64,000 bases of DNA from Ampelomyces quisqualis (Eukaryota; Ascomycota; Dothideomycetes; Pleosporales; Phaeosphaeriaceae), in NCBI GenBank assembly GCA_018398575.1, contig JAGTXZ010000020.1, positions 2,790,001-2,854,000 of the forward strand, written 5' to 3'. The notes beneath the pieces were generated by a model. It had not been told where the DNA came from, did no database searches, and saw only the letters and a list, made by a program, of their open reading frames with translations. Within the stretch, counting starts at the first letter, position 1. Every line of letters starts with the position of its first letter. The position numbers and the translations under genes are program-made. Of the stretch, positions 36,981 to 46,167 are shown piece by piece.

Positions 36981-37094
36981 GTGGTGGCGTGGTGTGCAGT
37001 GAAGGTGCGGATGGGCGAGGGCGAGGCGGTGGAGGCGGTGGTGGCGTGGTGTGCAGTGAAGGTGCGGATGGGCGAGGGCGAGGCGGTGGCGGTG
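36981..37094. repeat. 57-bp tandem duplication upstream of the ubiquitin-like/AN1 gene
   Basis: Two nearly identical copies (36,981-37,037 and 37,038-37,094) begin GTGGTGGCGT. The period is a multiple of three and the unit stays open on the minus strand in frame with the downstream gene, giving a repeated S-P-S-P-I-R-T-F-T-A block. It is probably 5' untranslated or promoter DNA. Confidence 0.8.
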
Positions 37095-38143
37095 GCGGTG
37101 GTGGTGGCGGTGGTGGCGGTGGATGTGCAGGATGTGGACGTGTAGGATGTGGACGTGTAGGATGGTGTACTCGGTATGATGGCGGTGGTTGCGGTGGCGG
37201 CAGGGACGCTGGTTGCGGCTGAGGGCGGTCGTGGGGCAGGCGGAGAGGAAGGGTGGCAGAGCAGTATAAGTAGCAACGCAGTACGAGACCGCGGTAGTGA
37301 GACACTTGCCTAGAACCTAATCTGCTGCCCTAGCCTGTCTCTCGTTGGTCAGGGTGAAATCACGGGCGGCGGCACCGCGGATCCCCTATAAACCGGTGCA
37401 CGCGCTCGCCCGTCTGACCGTCCTGCCGCTGCAACAATCGAAGCGTCAGTCACTCCGTCCGCCACGCATCGCCACCAATGTGCCGCCTGGAATCATGCCC
37501 TTGCCATCCGTATCGATTGCGACAGGCGAAAGGTGACACGTATCGCCGCCTCAATGCACATACCCGTAGTCCACCGTGCCGTGAGCCGCGCCTTACCGCA
37601 TCTGCACTAGCCCGTGTCATGCACAGCGGTTCGCTTGCGTCTCGTGTAACACGTGCGTCTTCCCGCCCAGGGCGTTTCCTCTTTGAAACCACACCAGGCA
37701 TGCCGTTTGCCTTGCATCTGCATTATCCATGTGTGCCATGTACGACGTTGATGTCGGATCGGTGCAAGGATGGACCATGGTGGTGCATGGTTGGCCAAAC
37801 ACCGTGCTCCCCCGCACAACCCGGCTGCTATTTTGGTTCCGTCTTTGTTTGTGAGTATTGATGGCCAGAATCTACACAGTCTTCAAGTTACAAGGGAGTG
37901 AGCAGCACCTCAAACCAAAGTGAACTCGAGAATGTGCTTGTCGGGCGGGTGTGCCCTCCTGCTATAGAAAGGTCCATCATCCATCAAGGATCTCCTCCTT
38001 TTTGGGCTTAGTGCCTTGGCACCGCCTGCCTGTACATAACTCGAGCCGCCGTAGCACTTCCAGCGCAGTACATTATTGTGTACCTGCGCACCAAAATGCC
38101 CTCAGTCACTATCCTACACCCACCTTTCTTGCAACCATTCCAT
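37095..38143. other. Intergenic region between the AN1-fusion gene and the acyl-CoA dehydrogenase gene
   Basis: No gene was recognised. G/T-rich imperfect repeats continue to about 37,210. A 127-codon plus-strand frame at 37,478-37,861 has no recognisable features. The rest probably serves as the AN1-fusion promoter and the 3' flank of the next gene. Confidence 0.5.
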
Positions 38144-39786
38144 CTACAGCATACTCTTCGGAAAATCCTTGTACGCCTGCCTCACGCCCAAATCGCCGAG
38201 AATCTCCTCCGTACCACCCAAAATCGCATCGAATTTATACGTCCGGTGGAACATTTCTACCACACGGCCCATGCCCGATTGCGTGAGGCCACGCCCACCG
38301 AAGATGTTGACCGCCTCGTCGGCAATCTCGTGTGCGGACCGGGTAGCGTACGACTTGAGTAGGCCGATGGGACCGCCGAGGAGTTTTGATTGCTGGGCGT
38401 ACGACATGTGGCACATTTGGTAGGCCATGGATTCCAGCCACGCTTGGTTTGCTTCGATGAGGGAGATCATCTTTGCAAGTCTGTAGGGACATGTTAGTTG
38501 GTACGGTAAAGGTTTATAGGGAACAGTGTGAAGTTACTTTTGTCGAATAGCTGGCTGTTCGATGAGCTTCTTGCCAAAAACGATACGCTGGTTGCACCAT
38601 TTCAGACACTCTTCGACAACGGTTCGTGATTGGCGGATAACTGCACAAGCCATCATGAAGCGCTCGTGGTTGAAGTTGGACACTAGGTTGAAAATCAGTT
38701 TTGGCCACATCTAACAGTCAAGCAACACGTACTGATGACAATAAATCCTTGGTGCTCCTTGCCAAGGAGGCCCTCGACCGGCACCTTGGTGCTGGCGAAC
38801 TCGACAAAAGCAGTTCCGGCTGTGGTAGAGTAGGCCGTCTTGATCAACTTGGTCTCGACAGTGTCGTCCCTTGTCACAAGGATGACAGAGAAGCCCCGGT
38901 CCGTCTTGCAACCCACAACAAAGTAGTCGCAGAACATGCCGTTCGTGATCCACTTCTTAGTACCACGGATCATGTAGTGCTTGCCATCGGGCGTCAACTC
39001 TGCCGTTGTCCGGAGTCCAGCAACGTCTGATCCAGCAAACGCCTCAGTGATGGCAAGACAGATCTTCTTCTTGCCGCTCAGGACTTCGTTGACGACTCGC
39101 GTCTTCAGCTCGCTTTCAGGCATCCATTGCAGTACCGCAGTCAGAGAGATCATCATGCCCGCCATGTTGCCATCCTGGAAGCCTCGGGCGTTTGCGCGCA
39201 CACCTTCTTGCGCCTGCACAAGATCGTGTAGGTAGTCAAACTCCTCGCCCTTGACCACGCCCATCAAGTTCTTGCCGTGCAAATGCTTGCCTGGGCCGAG
39301 TCGCATGGCCAGCATGTCATTCTCGGCCATCTTGTCAATCAGCTTCTGGCTGATGTACTCTCCGCTCTTCTCCTTTTCTTGCGCTTCAGGTGTGATGTGC
39401 TCGTCGGTGAACTTGCGAATCTCCTTTTGCAGCTTCCTGTGGCTCTCCTTGAAGTATGGGCTCTTGAACTGCGGTCGAAGCCATAGTGGCTCGGCGTAGG
39501 GTACGGGGCTGAGGTCTCCAAACTTGGGTACGATGACCTCTGGCTTCTCGCCCTCTATGGTGCCGATGCAGAGGTCGTCGTACTTCTCGAGAACTTCTTG
39601 GCGGTGGAGGTTATAGAAAGCAGTGGTAGCGTCAGTGCCAGCTACCTGTTCGAGAACGACTGAGCCACCAGGGTGGGCATCGACGAAGTCGGTCAGATCG
39701 TAAATCTTGTGGTCAACTATACACCAGAGATCGTCTGGCTTGTTGTGCTTTGCGACAGCATCGCGCGTATGTGTATCTTGAGACAT
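38144..39786 (-). CDS. Cytochrome b5/acyl-CoA dehydrogenase fusion
   Basis: Exons are 39,786-38,733, 38,682-38,538 and 38,480-38,144 (511 aa). The introns of 50 bp (GTACGT..CCTAG) and 57 bp (GTAACT..TACAG) restore the continuous motifs I-V-I-M-S-N-F-N-H-E-R-F and R-Q-K-L-A-K-M. Residues 1-80 form a cytochrome b5-like heme domain with H-P-G-G at 38-41. The remainder is an acyl-CoA dehydrogenase: I-T-E-x-F-A-G-S-D and K-K-W-I-T-N-G in the middle, and I-F-G-G-R-G-L-T and G-G-T-E-E-I-L near the end. Such fusions are known in fungi and are thought to act in fatty-acid or branched-chain acyl oxidation. The C-terminal S-M-L could be a weak peroxisomal PTS1-like signal, which is a guess. Confidence 0.9.
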
Positions 39787-40419
39787 GATGGGCGGCTGAA
39801 GTGGAGGAGAAGAGAGAGCGTCTCGAGGAAGATGGGACGACGAGCATCGGGGCGCATCCCCTACATTCTGTCATTACAAGACGTTCAGCCTCGGTCTGAC
39901 CGTCGAGCTAGCCCACTCTGCGCTGCTCCGCGTTGTGGAGTCGCACATGGCCGAAAGCTGGGGTAGGAGCCGCGGCTCATCAGCAGAGTTCCTTGCCCTC
40001 TCATTGGCTGCATCAGCACGCCTACATTTTTGACATTCATTTGCACCACGACCATGACGCCTGTCACCCAATTTCATTCATAAATGTGGACACGATCGGC
40101 AACTTCCAACGTAATCCACAAACACAACATCACCTCACAACTTCACGGATTGGACGTATGTAGCCCATTGTAAAGGGTACGAGCCATGTGCTATGGGCCT
40201 GTGGTATGTCAGTCTTGTCCTTCTACCACAAATGATATCCTAGACTATAGAGACGCTTAGGAAACTCAACCCCTAGAACGTAATGTCACTTGCAGGCGCC
40301 TCATAACTCTAACGCCTCAAGCACACCCACCTCGCATCCACACTCGCTATACTCTCCCCACTCAGTGGCTTATCCTTAACTTTCCCCTCCGCACTATCAA
40401 GAAAGGAATGCTCCCCCCC
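39787..40419. other. Upstream region of the acyl-CoA dehydrogenase gene
   Basis: It contains the presumed promoter of the minus-strand gene starting at 39,786. No other gene was seen. A C-rich stretch near 40,400-40,420 directly precedes the orphan exon stop. Confidence 0.5.
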
Positions 40420-40629
40420 TTATCTCAACAACCCCAGCGCATTCCTCACCCACACGCCAAAATTAGCATTCGATTTCGCAACAGGATCGTATCCCCAATC
40501 ATTCCCTAACCACCAGTTGCGCTTCATGACAACCTCTTTCTGTCCTTTGCCCTGAATACCCGCATACCGATTCGTAAACGAATTGATGAAGCGCATTTCC
40601 GCGTACTCAATGCCAGCTGCATTTGTGAT
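40420..40629 (-). pseudogene. Orphan C-terminal exon of an unidentified protein
   Basis: On the minus strand an acceptor-like GGCTAG precedes a 69-codon frame (40,629-40,420) ending in TAA. The product has protein-like composition (Y-A-E-M-R-F-I-N-S-F, then K-R-N-W-W-L-G-N-D-W-G-Y-D-P and a V-W-V-R-N-A-L-G end) and looks like the last exon of a real gene. No matching upstream exon was recognised between 40,630 and 41,130, and the strand opposite is used by the following gene. It is either the remnant of a truncated gene or the 3' exon of one that was missed. The family is not recognised. Confidence 0.4.
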
Positions 40630-41069
40630 CTAGCCGTATGTTCCTGACGTTCACTTGATCGATGCATGGAAATGAGTTTAATTTACTTGTTGTCTTGTAC
40701 TCCACCCCAACTCTTTTCGCACTGCCTTCATGGTGGAATTGATTGCCGTATTTCCTGCACATTGCTTTGCATGGATCGATGGCTCTCATAACGTAGGCCA
40801 AGCTCCAGTGACAGGATACCAAATGGTAATGAAATAGTGCATGTATTTCTTTGTATGCATGAAGTAATGGTCTCAGTCGTCTGCAAAGTAACGTAGCGCG
40901 ATTTCAGACGTACCCCTCCTTAGGTCGACGTGTAAGCAAAATGCGGGGTCTAACACGTAGGTGGTAATCACTGGACCCGCTCCACCAACCTTTCCATGTC
41001 AAGTCATACTGCTGTGCTGAACAAATATACTTTTTCAACAAAGATCCAGATCTTATAGCGACACATTTC

Positions 41070-41078
41070 TATATAAAA
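41070..41078 (+). promoter_or_regulatory. TATA-box candidate upstream of the monooxygenase gene
   Basis: TATATAAAA lies 53 bp before the ATG at 41,131, within a plausible short 5' leader. Confidence 0.5.
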
Positions 41079-41130
41079 GAGAAGTTCACTGCGTTGGTAT
41101 ACAAGACGAAAATTTCGATATCAAGTTGCT

Positions 41131-42832
41131 ATGTCTGAGACCTTTCTCGATGCACTTGTTATTGGAGCCGGGTTTGGCGGTATCTACCAGTTGAAGCAAC
41201 TCAAAGACCAAGGGTTGCATGTGGTTGCAATAGATGTGGCATCGGACGTGGGAGGAACGTGGCATTGGAACAGGTACCCTGGTGCGATGTCAGAGTACGT
41301 AAACCAAGTTCTCGTTTGCACCAAGAATGCTACTCCACCCAGTTTTCGCACTCTAGGCTTCGCTGACCACTGCGACAAGTACCGAGTCTTACCTTTACCG
41401 ATACTCATGGGACAAGGAAGACTTGAAGACCTACCCTTGGACGAAACACTACCTCTATCAACTAGATATATTGGCCTATCTGCGCCACGTGACGGAGAAA
41501 CACAACTTGCGACAACACATGCATTTCAACACTGAGCTCATCTCGGCAGTGTGGGAAGACAGTTCAAGTCGCTGGATTGTCGAAACATCCACGGGTGTAA
41601 CCTACAAAGCTCGATATCTCATCACTGCGCTGGGTTTGTTGTCCCGGCAGCATCTCCCACACTTCAGAGGTATCGATGACTATACTGGCGAGTTATATCA
41701 CACTGGACGCTGGCCCGAGAATTTCAATCTGAAAGGTAAGCGTGTCGGTGTCATTGGCAATGGCTCAACAGGTGTTCAAGTTATTACGGCGATTGGAACA
41801 GACGTTGAGCAGCTAGTATGCTTCCAGCGCAATCCACAATACAGCGTTCCAAGTGGTCAGGGGCCCGCCACACCAGAGTACCGCGAAAGCATCAACAACG
41901 ACTACAACAAGATCTGGAAAGACTGCAAAGACAGTATGTTCGGGTTTGGCTTCGAAGAAGCGAGCCGCCCAACATTTAGCGTCAGTGAAGAAGAGCGTGA
42001 AGCCATCTACGAGAAAGCATGGAATAGAGGCGGTGGCTTCCGCTTCATGTTCGGAACGTTTGGCGACATAACCTCCGACCTGAACGCCAACAATTCCGCG
42101 ACAGACTTTATCAAGAAGAAAATCACAGCGACCGTGAAAGACCCTGAAAAGGTTCAAAAGCTTATGCCCACACAACTATACGCCCGCCGCCCTCTCTGTG
42201 ACGCAGGATACTACGAGCAATTCAATCTCCCGCATGTGTCGATTGTAAGCTTGAAAGACACACCCATTGCGCACTTCACGCCGACCGGTATAACCACATC
42301 AGACGGCACGCCACACGATCTTGACGTTGTGATTTTTGCCACGGGCTTCGATGCTGTAGACGGGAGTTATACACGGGTCCGCATTCAAGGACGCAACGGC
42401 CAAACACTCAAAGATCACTGGTCGAACTTCTCGGGTCCGACATCATACCTCGGCCTGGCCATTTCGAACTTTCCCAACATGTTCATGGTCCTAGGACCGA
42501 ATGGCCCGTTCAGTAACATTCCACCTGCCATTGAGATCCAAGTGGATTTCATTTCCAAAATGATTGCGGATGCGGAGACGAAAAATGGTGCGGGTACTGG
42601 GAAGGGAAAGACTGTAATTGAAGCTACATCTCAGGCAGAACGGGACTGGACGGAAATATGTGATGGGATGAGTAAGGGCAGTTTGTTCGCAAAGACAGAT
42701 AGCTGGATCTTTGGCGCGAATATAGAGGGGAAGAAGCGCTCGGTGTTGTTCTACTTTGGCGGTTTGAAGGCGTATGGAGACAGGTTGAAAGATGTTGCAG
42801 GGCATGGGTACCAAGGCTTCACTGGATTTTAG
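41131..42832 (+). CDS. Flavin-containing Baeyer-Villiger-type monooxygenase
   Basis: Exons are 41,131-41,294 and 41,380-42,832 (538 aa). The 85-bp intron (GTACGT donor, CGCTGAC branch, ACAAG acceptor) joins M-S-D-T-E-S-Y, a hallmark of cyclohexanone-monooxygenase-like proteins. Features in order: FAD-binding G-A-G-F-G-G at 12-17, G-T-W-x-W-N-R-Y-P-G-A near 42-52, the F-x-G-x9-H-x3-W-P motif at 150-167, NADPH-binding G-N-G-S-T-G at 181-186, and A-T-G-F-D in the C-terminal third. These enzymes insert oxygen next to ketones using FAD and NADPH; the substrate here is unknown. No other secondary-metabolism core gene was seen nearby, so a catabolic or detoxifying role is equally likely. Confidence 0.9.
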
Positions 42833-43720
42833 AATGCTGCACTGAGGAAAAGTCCTAATCGATGTGGTAGCACAGAGCCTTTGACCTGTGTGTCCTTCGT
42901 AACGACTGGATTGTCGATGGATCAAAAAACTAAAACTTTAACAGGGGACCGAGTCCCTTTTGTCAAGGGTAGACTGTAGTAACGGGAACACTTGTTCAAA
43001 AATTCTATCGATCCCCGCTTCCGGCACACTCCTTACTGCTACTCTTATCTGGTACCCCCTAGACTCAGCGCGCGCCTTTAGGCTTTGACTCCTAATGTAG
43101 CCTGTGAGCTCGTTGATCAACATATGTTCCTTCGCAGTAAGACTGTACTGCGTCCCATCTCCAAACAAAGCCTATGTAGTATTACTCTTCTTACGCTCTG
43201 TCTAACTTCTTTTAAACTATACTATTCTACCGCATTTCCTTTTCCTTACACTGAGCTCTTTTGGACCTTGGTATCTGCCTGTACACGCCCTTTTCTTAGC
43301 GTCGTGCTAGCTAGTATCTATCTACTTACCTACTTATACCTCGAACGAATAAGGTAGGATAGGATAGTTTGATAAGGAATGTAGGGGGGTAGATAGATCA
43401 GCACAAACAGACTCGTAGATTTTTGAAGATGTGATAACTAATGACTAGGTAGAAGGGGAGGAGCGAGGGAAGGAGAATAAGGAGCAAGAAGGAGAAGAAG
43501 AGGAAGAAAAAGAAGAAGCGTGGGTGTAGTGTGATCAACAGAGAATCGTGTTGTCTGAATTGTGATGTAATGAATTCAAGTATGGCAGCCGCTGCTGCCG
43601 AGAGCCGCGAGACCAGGGATTTTACTTTGCGATTACTTTACATGATAAACCAGCAGTTTTGACCTGATGCCCAATCGGACGAAATCCAAGCACAAAACTG
43701 GTGCACCAAAAAGGCCCTTA
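42833..43720. other. Intergenic region with a purine-rich tract
   Basis: Small overlapping frames on both strands (42,938-43,357) have no recognised features. A nearly pure purine run (GGAG/AAGAAG-like) covers about 43,449-43,518. The region separates two genes that converge. Confidence 0.5.
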
Positions 43721-45102
43721 TCAATCATCTCGTTTACCAATTCGTAGATACCCATGTCGTCTAGGGCCTATATGTGGTGTGTTATAATCGAACACCAAAA
43801 CTACATTTCTCAACCATACATCGCCTAGGATTAGCCTACCATAAGAAGCAGGCCGGAGCTGAAATTTGCAAAACCCCTCGCCATACTCAGGTGCAGGGTC
43901 AAGTAGGTCTTGGGAAGAGATTTCAAATACTTTGCGAGGAAACCTGATACCAAAAGTTGGAGCCTCAGCGTCGCAATTCATTACGTATATGTTGTTGACA
44001 GAATCAAAGATCCCTGGCGGCCGGTAGAGTGCAGCAGCATATTCCACGACTTCAGGAGGTAGAAAGGCCTCAGGTATGCCAGAGACGATCTCCATGTTTA
44101 CTGAATATTCAGAAAATTGGCGAGTTGTGTATATGGTTTGCGAAGATCCATGAGGGGCTTTGAAGAAAAACCCTTGGATTGTAATACGAGGGGCAGATGT
44201 TTCTGAAGTAGGTTCCAGGATAGGCGCTCTATACCAGTATTTTTGCAAAGGGATATTAGGAACGCCTCCAAAGGCAAGTTGGCCTCCTAAGGTAGGGACA
44301 GACTCAGAATAGCGGCTGAGCGCAAGAGTGAAGATAGGGGGTATTTTGTTTTTCCCAGACTCTTTAAACCTAATGTTTTACCTTAGCATTAGTTTTTTAC
44401 CAGGCATAAGAGAGTAAAGACTTACAATGTTGAAAGGACTTGAAAATGATTGTCGTGTCTTTGATAGGCTAGACCTAGAACCCCAGCAATTATCCCGTCG
44501 CCTATGCAATATCCTGTCTCTGCCAACACAATGTGCTGATTAATAGTAAAGTACGGCATTTGTAAATTGTTTAAGCCTCCAAAACTTAGTTGTGTTTGTA
44601 TAACTTGCCCTTTGACAAACTGGCTGTCGAAACTAGGTACCTCAACCTCTAGACCTGAATACTGAAACGTTGATTCCATGGGATTAAACGAGCCCCCAAG
44701 ATTGCATGGTGGGAATAAACAGTGGAAGTCGGACGATGCAACCCAGGTTTTCTGGGAGCTAGTTTGAACATATAGGTAGAGTTGCTGGTCGCCTACTGTT
44801 ACGTTGACTGAGTAGAAGCGGTTTTGAAAAGTGCCGAGAAGGTCGTCCTGTGAAGGCGCGAGCTTGGGTGCCCATGGGGAGGGGTTGCGAACAGTAAGTT
44901 CCAAGACGTTGTCCGTTACTGTGGGTTTTAGCGATAGGCTGTGCGATGCTAGGAGGTTGAACATACTATTGTAAGGTGTTGTTGTACTGTCGTCAGTAGC
45001 TCCTACGATACGGGCAGCACGTATGCTGAGTATGAAGAAGAGTACCGTTAGTTGCAAGCCTACCATAAACATGATGGAGAAACACGTCAGGTCGTAGGGC
45101 AT
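43721..45102 (-). CDS. Pepsin-like (A1 family) protein lacking both catalytic aspartates
   Basis: Exons are 45,102-44,426 and 44,369-43,721 with a 56-bp intron (GTAAGT..CATTAG), giving 441 aa. The N-terminus has a hydrophobic signal/anchor segment (residues 8-27). The bilobal aspartic-protease layout is visible: F-Y-S-V-N-V-T-V-G near 96-104, T-W-V-A-S-S-D-F, G-V-L-G-L-A-Y, and G-G-Q-L-A-F-G-G in the second lobe, ending with L-I-L-G-D-V-W-L-R-N. At the first active site, where D-T-G/D-T-S is expected, residues 113-115 read Q-T-S. At the second, the segment around 320-325 reads I-V-S-G-I-P rather than V-D-S-G-T-T. A non-catalytic, secreted or membrane-tethered role (binding or decoy) is therefore likely. 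The reading frame is otherwise intact. Confidence 0.8.
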
Positions 45103-46167
45103 GGGAAAAAGTGTCCGCGATGGGGCGAAGCGGTGTTTCTTGTAGTGTCTTGAAAAGGGTTACCTTAGCTACGTGGATCCCACGGGTTACGCCCTTGTCA
45201 GATTACCGCACATATACATGGAATAGGAAGACATCATCCCTACTCCGTACTCGCGCTACGCACTACGCCAACGAGGTGGAGCCGAATAATATGTATACAG
45301 TAGCGCGAATGTATGTCAGCATGTGGAAAATGCGAGTTTCTGTGGCAGAATGCTAAATACTTCGTATACTCGGTAATTTTATTCATTTATACTGTACGGA
45401 GTAGAGACTCGCAGGAAAATGTACTGTCTACTCCTACAACTCGCCATCTTTACCGCCTCTGAAGTTACCCACGCACCCAAACCTTTCTTAGGTGTAGAAG
45501 ACAAAGATAGTGTTTTATCACGCTAAGTTAATCGCTGAAAAAGATACTCAATAGTGGACCGAGAGGTGCTCAAATGTGGTAGAGAAGTTAGGGATTTTAG
45601 AAATCTTAGATTTTCTTGATTTAGGTCTAACAAGATTTAAGTGTGGGGCTGGAATCACTGGACATAGTTGGCTGATTTGGCGGCAGCCCCTATGTATGGC
45701 GGTACGCAATACAATAACGTCTCCCGAGACTCGCGATGCAGAGCCAGGCTAGCCTAGCGGCCGTGATACGACCAACCAATGGAAGAGCTAGGACGGAGTG
45801 TTATGGATCAGATTTTTTTTGTGTTCAAGTGCAAAGATCGGATCACTTGTTTCGTTCTACCTACGGAGTATATACGGCGACAGTGAGCCAAGACTTGACT
45901 TAACGGCCCGATCAACCTGGCCTCAATTCCAACAGTGACATCCCATTGATCCCGTGTGTTAATCCTCTGTTTAGACTTTTCATGGACCTTCTCCCTCAAC
46001 TGGCGGAGGGCGGGGCACATACGACTTTCGCTCAGTCAACGACTAGGTGTTCTATTTTTAGCTTCACCCGTCTACATCCAAGTCCCTATAGAGGTTCTTT
46101 ACAGACGTTCAACAAATCAATCAATCAATCAACATATGTACACTCCCATTTGCCACCTTTCCGTCAT
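45103..46167. other. Intergenic region with repeated TACGGAGTA motifs
   Basis: No gene was recognised. The 9-mer TACGGAGTA or its complement occurs at 45,241-45,249, 45,395-45,403 and 45,862-45,870. A short (ATCA)n repeat lies near 46,113-46,133. The left end is the presumed promoter of the pepsin-like gene. Confidence 0.5.

Noticed and set aside
36499..37305. 268-codon Pro/His-rich minus-strand frame
   Set aside because: It is an off-frame shadow of the ubiquitin-like/AN1 gene and of the G-rich repeats upstream.
37478..37861. 127-codon Cys-containing plus-strand frame as a secreted protein
   Set aside because: There is no signal peptide, irregular Cys spacing, and no splice or promoter support.
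42938..43168. 76-codon minus-strand frame
   Set aside because: Composition is plausible but it overlaps a 90-codon frame on the other strand and matches nothing recognisable.
41131..45102. Secondary-metabolite gene cluster around the monooxygenase
   Set aside because: No synthase, synthetase, terpene cyclase or pathway regulator was seen nearby; a single oxidase does not support a cluster.
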